NCBI GenBank assembly: GCA_963556495.2
Contig: OY747712.1
Span: forward strand, 52,756,069 to 52,820,068
DNA: 64,000 nt
Origin: Valencia hispanica
Taxonomy: Eukaryota > Chordata > Actinopteri > Cyprinodontiformes > Valenciidae
Direction: 5' to 3'
Shown: one piece after another, positions 10,096 through 21,074 of the stretch
How the letters are laid out: each line of letters starts with the position of its first letter
Position numbering within the stretch: position 1 is the stretch's first letter
Translations under genes and position numbers: made by a program
The notes under the pieces: generated by a model
Seen by the model: only the letters and a program-made list of their open reading frames with translations
What the model was told of the DNA's origin: nothing
Database searches by the model: none

Positions 10096-11233
10096 ACCTC
10101 CAATGGTGTTAAAAACATAAAAATGTTATGCTATTGTTACAAAAAAAAATTATACAGTCTATTCATTCAGAAAGTGCAGATTTGCAAGACATCACCAGGT
10201 TAAAAAAAACAATATATTGAATTCAAAAATACTTAATTGATCCCAAAAGGAAATTAGTGTGTGTGAAATTACATACACTGTATGATCGTGACAGTGGCTC
10301 AACCGCGGCTACTTTTGGAGAACAAAAACAAACGTTCTGACAACCGATCTAGAACAAAGCGATCGTTCAGAAAAACTCCAGAACCTACCTCTGCCATTCC
10401 CTTTTTAAATTATGTATAATATGAATATGTACATAGATAGAGTATCAAAAAGGGCTATTTTGATCCATAAATATTTAACACACTGCCAACGGGAGGTAAA
10501 CACATTAAGGGGTTAAATAAAAATGGGCCCCCCCAAAATAAGCTGGGCCCCCACAGCTAAACTGCTCTGGCGCCGGGTCTGCTCTTACCCCTGGCATGGC
10601 CACCATCATCCTATCCCCCAATTAATGCTTTTTCTCAGATAATTTTCCTTTTTTGAATCTGGTTTCTTATTTTCTCTACCTGCAGCTCTTGGTGTGCAGC
10701 AGCCAGTTAGGAGCATCTCCCTGACTCCCTCTTATTTACTTGGAGCAGTCAGCCTTGGCAGGTCAGTGAGCAAGTTCCAAACACTGTCAGCAATATTTAC
10801 ATATTGTCATCTTCACGTAAAAATTGTTTAATCAACTAATATATATCCCATGTGTTTTAATGTCTACAGTCTACACTCAACTCTAGTATCACCAGCAACA
10901 ACAGCAAAGGCAGCATTCTCAGTCAAGGAATTTTTGCTTAATTTTTTTCTGTTTAATGTAATTAGTAATGTAACTCCTATTTTTTGTAATTCAGATTTTG
11001 TCATCCAAATAGCATAGCCACAAATGCTGACATGGCATTGAATAAAACTATATTGTATTGTACGAAACATGGGCCACGTCAATTTTACTATAACGTTTTC
11101 TATAGTTTTTACTATAACAGCTGTTCTTAGTTCTTCTGTAGAACAGAGAAGAAAAAGCCTTAAAACCGCATCACAGCATTTGCTGCCGTATCAATACAAA
11201 TTCATCCATATGGATATGCAAATCAGCATATAT
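10096..11233. other. AT-rich spacer with a possible hAT-like terminus
   Basis: No coding potential was seen. The stretch 10526-10580 holds two GGGCCCCC blocks and reads CAGACCCGGCGCC from its right edge on the minus strand, resembling a terminus of hAT non-autonomous elements. No partner end was found. Confidence 0.3.
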
Positions 11234-11330
11234 ACTGCTGTATTGATATTTTGAGCGGCCTTGTTCCATGTGCCTCTTTTATACTTTGAGCACCTGCCCC
11301 TCCAGAGGTCTCTGCACGGCCCTGCCTCCT
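11234..11330 (-). mobile_element. Possible hAT-type terminus truncating the L1-like element
   Basis: The minus strand reads CAGGGCCGTGCAGAGACC directly after L1-like ORF2 coding sequence breaks off at about 11331. A CAGGG start and GC-rich terminal block fit a hAT non-autonomous element, but the other end and a target duplication were not found. Confidence 0.3.
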
Positions 11331-11333
11331 GGA

Positions 11334-12694
11334 GTTCAGCCGCTGTTACTGGTGAATCCAGGGCCATTGCTTGACCATCCGAAAATTTAAGAAATGTTAT
11401 TTTATTCAGAAATTGTTCCATTTCATGATCTGATGGGTTTATCTCCGGTGAGTATAAAGCCTTGTAAAATTCTTGAAAGGTGTTGTTTATTCTTTCAGGG
11501 TCATATACTGTTTTCCCGTTCTGGTCTCTAACAGCAGATATTGTTGTTTTTTCTCTAATTATTATCAGCTGGTTAGCCAAAAAACTACCTGATTTATTAC
11601 TCTGATCAAAGTTTTCTATGCGAAGTCTTTGAATTAAGAATTGGTTCTGTTTATTAATAATTTCATTTAATTCTAGCTTTGCTTTACGGATTTTACCCAG
11701 TCTTTCCTTATCCAAGGAAGCTTCTAATGACTGTAGTTTCTTCTAATTCCTGAATAAGTTTGTTTTCTATTTTCTTTTTGTTTGATGAGAATGAGATTAG
11801 TTTACCTTTAATCACAGCTTTTCCTCCCTCCCAAAGAATGGATGGCGACGTACCAGGGAGGTCATTATACTCTTAATATGAAACCCACTCTTTTTCTAAA
11901 TATTTAATTAATTCTTTATCCTTAAGTAATGATATATTAAATCTCCAATTTTTGCTTTGAGGTGTTTCTTTTTTATTTACTAGATTTAGAGAAACAGGAG
12001 CATGATCGCTAACAGCTATAGGGTGTATCTCAGTGTCTGAAATGTCAGTCACCAGTGAGCTGCTGACTAACAAATAATCCAGTCAAGAATACGAATGGTG
12101 GACATTTGAGAAAAAAGTATATTTTCTGTAATTGGGGTGAAGAGATCGCCATGCATCACAAAGTCCATAATTGCTCATGCACTGCTTAACTATTTCTATG
12201 GATTGCCAGCTGCGTTGAGTTCCTGCTGTACTGAGCCTGTCTATTTCTTTATTTAAACCAAAGTTGAGTTCGCCCCCGAGAAGAAGTGAGCAATCCAATT
12301 GTTCCAGAAGCACCGAGAAGATGGAATGAAAGAATGAGCGGTCATCAACATTTGAGCCATATATACTGACAATACATAACTTTTGGTCATGTATAGATAG
12401 TTTTATTATAATAAATCTACCCGTTGGATCTGTAACTGTATCTATTACTGTAAAATTAACCTTTTTTTTATTTATTAATATGTCTACTCCCCTTTGTCTA
12501 GAGTTATAACATGCAGAAAACACATTAGGAAACTCAGGTGATTTTAGATCATCTGCAGCTGAGGTAGATTTATGAGTCTCTTGTAATAAGACGACGTCTG
12601 CCTTCAATCTTTTAAGCTGGTTAAAAATCTTAACTCTTATCTCTCTAGTACCAGCTCCATGAACATTCCAGGTGACAAACCTTAGAGTAGCCAT
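11334..12694 (-). pseudogene. L1-like ORF2 (A): apurinic endonuclease domain and start of RT linker, broken
   Basis: The ATG at 12694 opens MATLRFVTWNVHGAG, the start of an APE-type endonuclease that nicks target DNA for target-primed reverse transcription. LLQETHKS (catalytic Glu region), VSIYGSN and LLLGGELNFG follow; the usual GDxN is changed to GELN here. A TGA replaces Arg in HHSYS(R)LDYL near 12085, another stop follows KEWVSY near 11873, and a frameshift lies near 11720. The frame continues KERLGKIRKAKLELNEI and ends TAAELQEA, after which foreign sequence begins. The element has no reverse transcriptase left and cannot mobilise itself. Confidence 0.85.
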
Positions 12695-13119
12695 AGTTGT
12701 GAGACTAAAGTTGGAAAGTGCATGTCACCATAGAAACAGATAAACATAAGGAGTCATAGTTTGTGCTTGGGGTTGCCTGATTAAAAATCCAGAAGCAGAG
12801 ATATAAGAAAGAGAAAAATAAAAGAACGTTAGGAAGGTGTTAAGGGTTAGAGAGAAATATATAGTTATGTTTTGAAAAATTTCTGTGTGTGAGTGATAGA
12901 AGATGAAAAAAAGAGTGACAAAGAAATTTGGTGATAGACATGTGAAGATGAGAAAAGAAAAGAGCCAGTATCCCAGTGCACAGCCCAGGCCCCTCCCACA
13001 TCGACTGACAAAACAACTCTTATCTAGCCAGTGTTACATGACCAATAAAGCCAAGGAGTAAGCTGGGGTTCCCTGAACAGCTGCCCATTAACATACAGTT
13101 TATCTACCGCCAATGTAGC

Positions 13120-13960
13120 TCTTCTGCCTTCACTGATATATTTCTTCTGAAGTAAAACTCGCCTTCTATCCAGGATCTCTCTCAGATATTGATCGTTAAC
13201 GCTGTAGTTTGTTCCACGCAGCTCTCTGCCCCAGCCTCTGACCGGCTCTTTTTGCTTATAGTGCTAGAATTTAGCAACAATTTAGGGGCTGTTTGCACGA
13301 CAACGTTTTTCAACAAAACAGAGGTTTTTCTCTGCGATTCCGCCTTTCGTTTACACGACAACAGGAAAAGGGGGGGAACGCAGCTTTTCGAAAATGCTGG
13401 GTGATTCATTGTCATGTAAACGCAAGCTGGAGACTTTTGAAAACGATGACGTCACTGCGCACTCCGCCTTTCTACAGAAAAACAACAACAATGGCGGATC
13501 AAGGTATGCTGTTACTGCTGATGCAACTTCTGAAGTTATTTGGTCTCTGTAAGCAAAACTTAGAGATCACCTGGCTTCTATGCGCTCACCAACGGAAACG
13601 CATGGAGTACGTGCATCAAATAATTAATACACCTTTATTTAAGCGGAGGAGAACTACAAGAAAACCACCATTGTTGGTTATCATGAAATGTTTCTTTTCT
13701 GGGTTGTGAGGGGGAAACCTTGGAGCACTGCATATACGGGGCATACTGCCATCTAAAGGCAAGGTACATGTACTACATTGTTTTCCATCGTGCGCCATGT
13801 TGTGTAAACTCAGTGCGTTTTCACCCGCGTATTCAAACAAAAACGGCAACGTTGTCCTGTAAACAGCCCCTTAGGGTTTTTCCTAGGCCAAAAGAAGTCA
13901 GTGGTGGTACCCACTGGTGGACTTGAGAGCACGTAGGATTGTTATTTTTTTCAGTTGGCC
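13120..13960 (-). pseudogene. L1-like ORF1 (A), C-terminal half, split by a MITE
   Basis: Right of the MITE the minus strand reads HQWVPPLTSFGLGKT, and left of it IVAKF then HYKQKE, so the RNA-binding domain resumes across 13285-13870. The C-terminal domain continues RELRGTNYSVNDQYL, EILDRRRVLL and VDKLYVNGQLFREPQ. A stop replaces a codon in IVAKF(x)HYK, and the end runs through into WLYW. L1 ORF1 proteins coat the element RNA and act as nucleic-acid chaperones. Confidence 0.75.
13285..13870. mobile_element. PIF/Harbinger MITE with TTA target duplication
   Basis: The 586-bp element starts GGGGCTGTTTGCACGACAAC and ends GTTGTCCTGTAAACAGCCCC, imperfect inverted repeats of about 22 bp. TTA flanks both ends (13282-13284 and 13871-13873), the trinucleotide duplication characteristic of PIF/Harbinger. 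It lies inside L1-like ORF1, whose reading resumes on both sides. No transposase is encoded. Confidence 0.85.
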
Positions 13961-14217
13961 CAAATGAATTTCTGTTAGTAGCCTATATCTATATATACAA
14001 TTCATAATTTCTTAACAAAGGACACAATGTTCAATATTAAAATAAGTTTATTTACAGCAAGCCAAACATACACTCACTGGCCACTTTATTAGGCACACGT
14101 GTCCAACTGCTCGTTAACGCAAATTTCTAATCAGCCATTCACATGGCGGCAACTCAATGCATTTAGGCATGTAGACATGGTCATGACGATCTGCTGCAGT
14201 TCAAACCAAGCATCAGA

Positions 14218-15240
14218 ATGGGGAAGAAAGGTGATTTATGTGACTTTGAACGTGGCATGGTTGTTGGTGCCAGACGGGCTGGTCTGATTATTTCAGAAAC
14301 TGCTGATCTACTGGGATTTTCACCACAACCATCTCTAGGGTTTACAGAGAATGGTCCGAAAAAGGGAAAATATCCAGTGAGCGGCAGTTCTGTGGGCGAA
14401 AAGGCCTTGTTGATGCCAGAGGTCAGAGGAGAATGGTCAGACTGGTTCGAGCTGTTCGGCACCAATAACTTAAATAACCACTCATTACAACCAAGGTAGG
14501 CAGAACAGCATCTCTGAACAAACAACACGTCAAACCTTGAGGCAGATGGGCTACAGCAGCAGAAGACCACACCGGGTGCCACTCTTGTCAGCTAAGAACA
14601 GGAAACTGAGGCTACAATTCGCGGAGGCTCGCCAAAATTGGACAGTAGAACATTGGAAAAATGTTGCCTGGTCTGATGAGTCTCGATTTCTGCTGCAACA
14701 TTCAGATGGTTGGGTTCGAATTTGGCGTCAACAACATGAAAGCATTCGTCCCGTAATCGGTGGGTTGCTGGTTCGAATCCCCGCTCTGTTTGTCTCGGTC
14801 GTTGTGTCCTTGGGCAAGACACTTAACCCTGTTGCCTGCTGGTGGTGGTCAGAGGGCCCGGTGGCGCCTGTGTAAGGCAGCCTCGCCTCTGTCAGTGTGC
14901 CCCAGGGCAAATGTGGCTACAATGTAGTAGCTTAACACCATCAGCGTGTGAATGTGTGCGTGAATGGGTGAATGACTGAATGTAGTGTAAAGCGGTTTGT
15001 GGTCCTCTGACTAAAAAAGCGCAATACAAATGCAGGCCATTTACCATTTGTATTAACGGTTCAGGTTGGCGGCGGTGGTGTAATGGTGTGGGGGACAGTT
15101 TCTTGTGTGCTCGATTTATCCTGTCAATATGGACCCAAAATCTCTGAGGAATGTTTCCAGTACCTTGTCGAATCTATGCCATGAAGGATTAAGGCAGTTC
15201 TGAAGGCAAAGGGGGAGGTCCAACCTGGTACTAGCAAGGT
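14218..15240 (+). pseudogene. Tc1-family transposase, frameshifted and interrupted
   Basis: MGKKGDLCDFERGMVVGARR is the N-terminal helix-turn-helix (paired-like) region that binds the inverted repeats. A frameshift near 14330 and another before 14537 precede NRKLRLQFAEARQNWTVEHW and NVAWSDESRF, the second conserved block with the catalytic Asp of the DDE domain. The frame is then cut by the SINE at 14746-15050 and resumes QVGGGGVMVWGTVS, EECFQYLVESMP. The third catalytic residue region is degenerate. The gene cannot encode a working enzyme. Confidence 0.85.
14746..15050 (+). repeat. tRNA-headed SINE inside Tc1
   Basis: The B-box-like GGTTCGAATCC lies at 14770-14780, followed by the conserved body TCCTTGGGCAAGACACTTAA and AGAGGGCCCGGTGGCGCC and a tail of CAGGCCATTTACCATTT. 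It splits the Tc1 transposase between HESIR and the downstream VQVGGGGVMVW block. A second, shorter copy lies at 17952-18188. The A-box part of the head is truncated. Confidence 0.85.
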
Positions 15241-15429
15241 GTATCTAATAAAGTAGCCAGTGAGTGTATATACACACACACAATCGCAAAACACACAAAA
15301 ACAGACAGACTTTTGAGTATTCATTGGCACAGACCACAATCAGCTGCAGAGGACATTAGCTTCCTAGGCTTCATTTGATAGAAATCTGCGCAGGCATTCT
15401 TTGTAAGGAAAGGTCTCCAGATCAGGACC

Positions 15430-16212
15430 ATCTATGGTAACCTTGCAACAGACTCCATTACTTTCAGACTGTTTCGGAGAGGCATCTTCACCTTTTAAAT
15501 TGGACATACGCATCAAAAGATTTTGTGAACTGATATATATGATTAACAGATCAGTTGTGTCAGAATTCCATGAATTAAACCAAAAAAAAAACCTTGAAGA
15601 AATCATGAACCAATTAAGCTCCTCTTCATTCTGTCTTGAAATCCTACCCACAGCTTTCATTAAGAAAGTTTTCCCTGTCATTGGGACTGATCTGATTTAA
15701 ATAGTGAACCCATCGCTCCCGCCAGGTGTCTTCCCCCAGGCAATAAAAACAGAAGTTATTAAATCACCACAGTTCTAATGACCTTACACTGGCTCCCTGT
15801 ACTAGTTTATAAATCATTGAATGGCTTAGCACCAAAGTATGTTGAAGATCTACTGTCAGTTTACCAACCCCCCAGACCACTCAGGTCCTCTAATTACAAT
15901 CTACTCAAGATCCCTAGAATTCGAACCAAACATGGAGAAGCAGCTTTCATTTTTTATGCTCCTCTAATCTGGAACAAACTTCAAGACAGCTGCAAAGCTC
16001 CTGAAACACGACTAAAAACGTATCTGTTTAGAACTGCCTTTGAGTAATGCTTTGATGTATTATGTTTTGTGTATGCTTCTTGCTTTATTGCTGTTTGTAC
16101 TTTACATGCTTTGTCTGTGTTTTTATGCTATTTATATTTTACCCCTTAATCATGTAAAGCACCTTGAATTACCTTGTTGAAAGTGTACTATACAAATAAA
16201 ATTGCCTTGCCT
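15430..16212 (+). mobile_element. L2 LINE with reverse-transcriptase core deleted
   Basis: The left part (15545-15700) reads SEFHELNQKKNLEEIMNQL and FCLEILPTAFIKKVFPV, the linker just before the L2 reverse transcriptase. After PQAIKTEVIKSP it jumps straight to LHWLPV, VYKSLNGLAPKYVEDLL and KTYLFRTAFE-stop, the C-terminal end. All polymerase motifs are missing. The 3' UTR ends TGTAAAGCACCTTGAATTAC and AAATAAAATTGCCTTGCC, the L2 terminus. The left border is approximate. Confidence 0.8.
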
Positions 16213-16541
16213 ACTTAAAAAAAGTCTGTAATTTTCACCTTATCTGCAACACGTAGACTATTAGTTCACAATGGTAGGCCCAATGTATTTTGTCAGTGAA
16301 TATCAGAATAGAGGTAATGGCTGTGCTTGGGTGTAGAGAATTACCTGTTGTTTCATTGAAACGGTTCAGTGAAAATGGAGAATTTCTCTGTTGGGTGACT
16401 TAATGCAGGGTAATGCGCTGATTTCAAAACAGCACCACCAATTTTGCTGCGTTTGTCTGGAGTAACTGCTGTAAAATCCCAACCATTGAGGACATAGACC
16501 CAACAGACAGCGCTGAAAGTATTTATTTATTTATATCCCCA

Positions 16542-16871
16542 TCATGAGCCAGTGGCGGCAAAAATAGACAGAAATTCTCGGGCAGTGCTTTTTGCGTCTT
16601 CCTCTGCATTGTCTGGGATCCAGGAGAAGACAAGTTTGTCCCGCATGCCCCGTGCCTGTATATCCAGTATGGTTTCTTTCATCTTTTTGTTTTCTCCGGT
16701 CAGCTGCGTCATCCCATCGATGAGTTTCTTTACCAGGGCAAGACGGGCATCTAGGCTTGTTAGTTTCTTATCAATTGAATCCAGGACAACAGAATAGCTT
16801 TTATATGGAGAAATTGTGGTGGTACTGGCTTCAGAACAGCTGCGTTTCTCTGATGGAGTGCTTGTCGGCAT
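16542..16871 (-). pseudogene. L1-like ORF1 (A), N-terminal part
   Basis: MPTSTPSEKRSCSEAST at the start, then SYSVVLDSIDKKLTSLDARL (coiled-coil region) and GMTQLTGENKKMKETILDI, match the plus-strand ORF1 at 61364. A coiled-coil segment of about 40 residues present in that copy (EFQALRESLEFSQQQ onward) is missing here. The frame ends IFAATGS where other sequence begins. The annotated Met corresponds to an internal residue of the plus copy, whose ORF1 starts about 11 residues earlier. Confidence 0.75.
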
Positions 16872-17159
16872 GGTAGAAATTTATTTTTGTGGTTTGCCCT
16901 ATGTTGTAAAAACATTCGTCCAATTAGCTCTCCAGGCTGTCCAAAGTTTCCTCGTCCAGTTTGTTTTATTGACAAATACAATATAATTGTTTTTTTAAAC
17001 AATTGCTATATTTGGCTCTAAATTAGTGGCTTGTTTTACCTGAGTTTGTTTGTTTTACCAGTATATCCCGCCATATTACTTACGCACAGCTCTCGTGAGA
17101 GCTCAGCAGCTCACCCTGTCAGCCATTGAAAAAGTTAAATGTTGGTAACATATGACCAG

Positions 17160-17940
17160 AGCACCTTCCACCAGCTCAATTCTTGAATTTCGCTAACTTC
17201 TACGGGAGATTCATTAAGGACTTCAGCACCATCCCTGCTCCTCTGACCGCTCTCACTTCCATTAAGAGACCATTCCACTCGGATACTGGAGTGGGGCCAT
17301 TTTGTCTCAATGATCCAGTCTTGACCATAAACTTCATCCATGTGCCTTTTTCCCAAAAGGATTCACACCCACCGAAAGAAATTACAACATCGGCGACCGG
17401 GAGCTCCTCGCCATCAAGCTGGCCTTGGAGGAATGAAGACATTGGTTGGAGGGTACAGAGCTCCTGGTAACCGTCTGGACTGATCATAAGAATCGGTCAT
17501 ATCTGCCAAACATCTTAACCCACATCAGTACCGATGGTCACTCATTTCTCACATTTCAACCTTGCCATGTCGTACTGCCGCGGATCTAAGAATCAGAAGC
17601 CAGACGCTCTCTCCAGACAAGTACTACACCGACGACTCCTCAGATCAAACCATTTCCATCCTTCTGTCCTCATGCTTTTTTCGGATCCCTCACCTGGGAT
17701 CTCGAACACGCCTTTCAAGAGGCCCAGCGCTCTGAATCAGACCCAGGTGGGGGACCACCTAACTGGTTATTTGTCCCTTCTTCAGTCAGAGCACGGTCCA
17801 TTCATTGGGATTACATCCTTTAGGTTTTCATGTCATCCCGGAATCATTCACACCATTGGTCTCCTATGCCAATATTTGGGGTGGCCTTCACTTAATAAAG
17901 ATGTTACTGAATTTTTCCACATGTCCCACTTGCAACCTTA
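17160..17940 (+). pseudogene. Gypsy pol: RT connection, RNase H and integrase zinc-binding remnants
   Basis: [20 protein letters not shown] is the conserved end of Gypsy reverse transcriptase. A frameshifted RNase H follows, with [18 protein letters not shown] around 17370-17430 and WTDHKN near 17480. The phrase SYCRGSKNQKPDALSRQ at 17570 is the conserved end of RNase H. CQYLGWPSLNKDVTEF near 17870 resembles the segment before the integrase core. Several frame changes separate these blocks. Confidence 0.85.
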
Positions 17941-17951
17941 GTAAGACTTTT

Positions 17952-18188
17952 GGGGCGACTGTGGCTCAGGAGTGAGGAGTTCGTCTTGTAACCGGAGGGT
18001 TGCCGGTTCGAGCCCCCGCTCCGTCCGTCCGTCTCAGTCGTTGTGTCCTTAGGCAAGACACTTCACCCTTCTGCCTATTGGTGGTGGCCAGAGGGCCCGG
18101 TGAATGAGTGAATGTAGTGTGAAGCGCTTTGGGGTCCTCAAAGACTAAATACAAGTGCTATACAAGTACAGGCCATTTACCATTTACC
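17952..18188 (+). repeat. tRNA-headed SINE inside Gypsy pol
   Basis: The head GGGGCGACTGTGGCTCAGG is intact, with a B-box-like GGTTCGAGCCC at 18005-18015. The body shares GCAAGACACTTCACCC and AGAGGGCCCGGTG with the copy at 14746, but the middle segment is deleted. The tail repeats CCATTTA. It separates the two integrase pieces of the host Gypsy element. Confidence 0.85.
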
Positions 18189-19268
18189 ATTCCCACAGAC
18201 CACCTGGCGGACTCCTCCAACCTCTTTCCAATCCGTCACGACCTTGGTCCCACATCCTCCAACCTCTTTCCATCCCGTCACGACCTTGGTCCCACATCAC
18301 ACTCAACTTCATCACCGGACTCCCCACTTCCAAAAATAAAAACGTCATCCTCGCCATCATTAGTCGATTTTTTGTCATCTTGTTCCCCAAATCAAACTGC
18401 CTTAAGCCTCAGAAACAGCCAAACCACTCATAAGACATGCGTTTCGCCTTCATGGCATTCCTAATGAAATGGCATTCCTAATTAAATCATCTCAGACCGA
18501 GACCCCCAGTTCATCTCTCAGGTCTGGAAGGATTTCTGTTGTGTACTTGGGACCAAGGCTCGTCTCTCCTCCAGGTTTGGTCAATGTACAACTTAACCAG
18601 GATATAGAGAATGCTCTTCGCTGCATTTGTGCCCATAACTCAACTGCTTGGAGTCTGCTTCTACCCTGGGTTGAATACGCCCACAACACCCACATCTCCT
18701 CAGCCATCAGACTCTCACCTTTCAAAATTTCATTAGGTTATCAACCCTCACTTCTACTGTCTACACTTCCAGACCCTGTGGTGCCCTTGGTCTGTGCTCA
18801 TCTCCACTCCCTTCAACGCATTTCAAATCAGACCAAGGCAGCAATTCACAGTACCTCCACTCAAAATAAAAGAATCATGGAGCATAAATTCCATCCTACC
18901 CCATCCTATAGTCCTGGTCAGCAAAAGATCCACTTAAATCATATTGCAAGAAACTGTCTCCTAGATTCCTTGGCCATTTTCCCATTGGCTCTATCATCAG
19001 CCCATTTACTCTCAGACTCAACCTTCCATCTCATCTTTGTGTCCATCTTGTTTTTCACATGTCTCAGATCAAACCAGATCTTTCCAGTTCATTGCACCCT
19101 CTCACCAAACCCCCTCCACCCGCCCGGATCATTGATGGACATCCTGCATATACGGTGCGTCGCATCGTGGATGCACGTCCTCGGGGAGGAGCTCTCATCT
19201 CGGACTTCGAAACATCCTGCTTCTTCCTCTGGTTGTCTGCCAGGTGGTGTCAGTTTAGGGGGAGGTAC
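18189..19268 (+). pseudogene. Gypsy integrase core and chromodomain, degraded
   Basis: In the integrase frame the sequence reads [28 protein letters not shown], and later DRDPQFISQVWKDF, the region carrying the second catalytic Asp of the DDE integrase. WVEYAHNTHISSAIRLSPF and SLGYQPSLL follow in shifted frames. Near 19110-19190 ARIIDGHPAYTVRRIVDARP is the start of the C-terminal chromodomain that targets chromovirus integration. At 18214-18297 a 42-bp segment is tandemly duplicated in frame. Stops and frame changes are frequent. Confidence 0.85.
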
Positions 19269-19978
19269 TGTTAGGATTTTGTGCAGGGTGAGACTGGCAG
19301 GTGCTGCACCAGTTGTGTCCCATCAGCCCTTATCAGTTTTGCTGCTCAAAAGAGGGTCGGCTTCTGGAGGCTGACACCAGATGTTTCTTGCTCCCTAGCG
19401 TGGTAACACGGCCAACTCTCGTTAACTGATTCCTAGTCTGAAGTTTTTACCTTTTCCTAAAGGGTAAACTTACCCTTGTTGTCCTCCTCGTAGGTTCAAA
19501 TTCTGGATTCCTCTTTCCACGTCTTCTATCCAAAGTGCCAGATCTTCATATTCCTGCTTCCTCCTGTTTTTTCCTGGTCAGTCTCCATGCCGCTCCTCCC
19601 TGGGAACATCTACCAGACTCACCACAATAGCCGCTCCCGCCGGTCTCCTGCCTCTCCTGACACCAGATCAATCACCACACCAGCCACTCATTCCCAGCCA
19701 TTATCAGTACACTTTTTTCTACTTACCTCCTCCAAACGACCTGACGTCCAGCCTCAAGTAAGATCCTCCATTCCCTCTTTTCTAAATTATTCCAGAAGCA
19801 AAGCAGCTCAACATTAATTCTAACCACCTACCTGTTTCTCCCTCCAGCCAAGCTGTCTGGATCCTTCATCGCAGGTCTCTCTCTCCCTCTTATCCCTGTT
19901 TTAAATAAACATTTTAAAACCGATCGTCGCCATCTGACGTTCTTGCCAGATTTAGAGTTTTTGTGACCAAACATGACA
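19269..19978 (+). repeat. Gypsy 3' LTR
   Basis: It begins TGTTAGGATTTTGTGCAGGG directly after the purine-rich GGGGGAGGTAC at the end of pol and ends ACATGACA. AAATAAACATTTTAAAAC near 19900 is a plausible polyadenylation region. The exact right end is inferred from the TG...CA rule because the 5' LTR is missing. Confidence 0.75.
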
Positions 19979-20239
19979 CACACACACAGACGATAAAGAC
20001 TGGCTTACACCGAACAGAAGTTTAGCAACTAGTTTTACTTGGATAATGATTAAGTTATTATTGCCATATTTACAAAAATGGACACACAGCTAAATAATTA
20101 CCTCCTAGATTATTTAACATAATTTATTTAGCTTGTGGCTGTAAATCAGGGGTCCCCAAACCCCAGACTCCGGTCCAAATCCAGACCCCGAGAGGGTTTT
20201 GTCCAGACCCCAAAGCATTTTCCCATTTACTATATAGAT

Positions 20240-20830
20240 AGATAATCATAGTTCTTATGTTTTTGTGTTTGAAGTTAGTTATTTTCCTTATTCAGTTTAA
20301 TTATCATTTTAATGTATTCCTTGGTATTTATTTTATTGCTCTTCCATGTTTTCACGTTCCCTTCTTGCTCTTAGATGTTGTCACCTTTTTGTTTGTGTCC
20401 ACCTTCTCATTTGTATTTCCTTTTTTTCTCTTTAGATAGTTTCCTAATTTATTTCTTCCTTCTGTTCTCCAGTGTTTCCTTAAGTTCCCCTATTCTCTTA
20501 GTTATTTTCTAGTTTAGGATTGCTTTCTGTTTCTTCTCATGTGTATTCCTTTCCTGTTGTCTCCCTGCCACACTGCTCCTGACCCATTTCTACTAATTTA
20601 TTCCACCTGTTCTTTCCCTCTCACCTGCAAACACTAATTAGCCCCTGGTCTTCTCCCTGTCACTTCTCACACCTCCTCAGTATATTTAAGCAGTCCTCTG
20701 TCTATCATTACTCGTTGGTACGTCACCATTCTTCCCTGTCTGGTTCCTGTTTTGTTTTTTTTCGTCGCTGCATTTTCTGATTTGTTCTTTTGTTGTAATT
20801 AAATCACTTCATATTTTACTGGCTGTGTTT
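20240..20830 (+). repeat. Probable solo LTR inside the hAT 5' region
   Basis: The layout mirrors the LTR at 6357-6858 read on its minus strand: a T-rich start, a CACCTG-rich middle, a TATA-like AGTATATTTAAGC at about 20680, a CTGGTTCCTGTTTTG block and ATTAAATCAC near the end. Identity is only partial and the exact borders were not resolved. Confidence 0.45.
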
Positions 20831-21074
20831 TTTTTTTTTTATATTTTTAGATGACTTAGATCCTTCATTCCTAGTGGTTGCTGTGGATGTTTGCGCAACG
20901 GGCAGCTGTGCAGATCAGCGACAGCGGGTGGCGGTAATGTGCCACTATCCCTGAAAAAAAATGATACAGAAGAAGGTTTGCAGTTCCTTTAAAGCAGGTT
21001 AAGTTACTAGGTTGGATGCTCACGCTTGACAATACAACGATGACTTAGCGGTGCACACAAGTGTGTAAAAGAAG

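Larger units (their letters stand above)
14071..15266 (+). mobile_element. Tc1/mariner transposon with SINE insertion
   Basis: The ends are CACTCACTGGCCACTTTATT on the left and the complement of CACTCACTGGCTACTTTATT on the right, flanked by TA on both sides (14069-14070 and 15267-15268). The interior encodes a broken Tc1 transposase. Without the SINE the element would be about 0.9 kb. Confidence 0.9.
11331..16990 (-). mobile_element. L1-like LINE A, 3'-truncated and broken by three insertions
   Basis: ORF1 (16871-16542, then 13960-13120) and ORF2 (12694-11334) lie in order on the minus strand and match the plus-strand element at 61300-64000 along their length. ORF1 is interrupted by 13960-16540, which holds a Tc1 element and a deleted L2; a Harbinger MITE sits at 13285-13870. 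ORF2 stops matching at about 11331, just where the reverse-transcriptase domain should begin. Confidence 0.85.
17145..19978 (+). mobile_element. Ty3/Gypsy chromovirus, 3' half with 3' LTR
   Basis: The end of reverse transcriptase, RNase H, integrase and a chromodomain-like segment follow in order on the plus strand and lead into a 3' LTR beginning at 19269. No 5' LTR, gag or protease lies to the left, so the copy is 5'-truncated. A SINE sits between RNase H and integrase core. Multiple stops and frameshifts make it inactive. Confidence 0.88.

Noticed and set aside
14746..15050. tRNA gene suggested by the GGTTCGAATCC box
   Set aside because: It belongs to a SINE body with a conserved non-tRNA tail and no complete cloverleaf was found; the same holds for 17952-18188 and 45655-46013.
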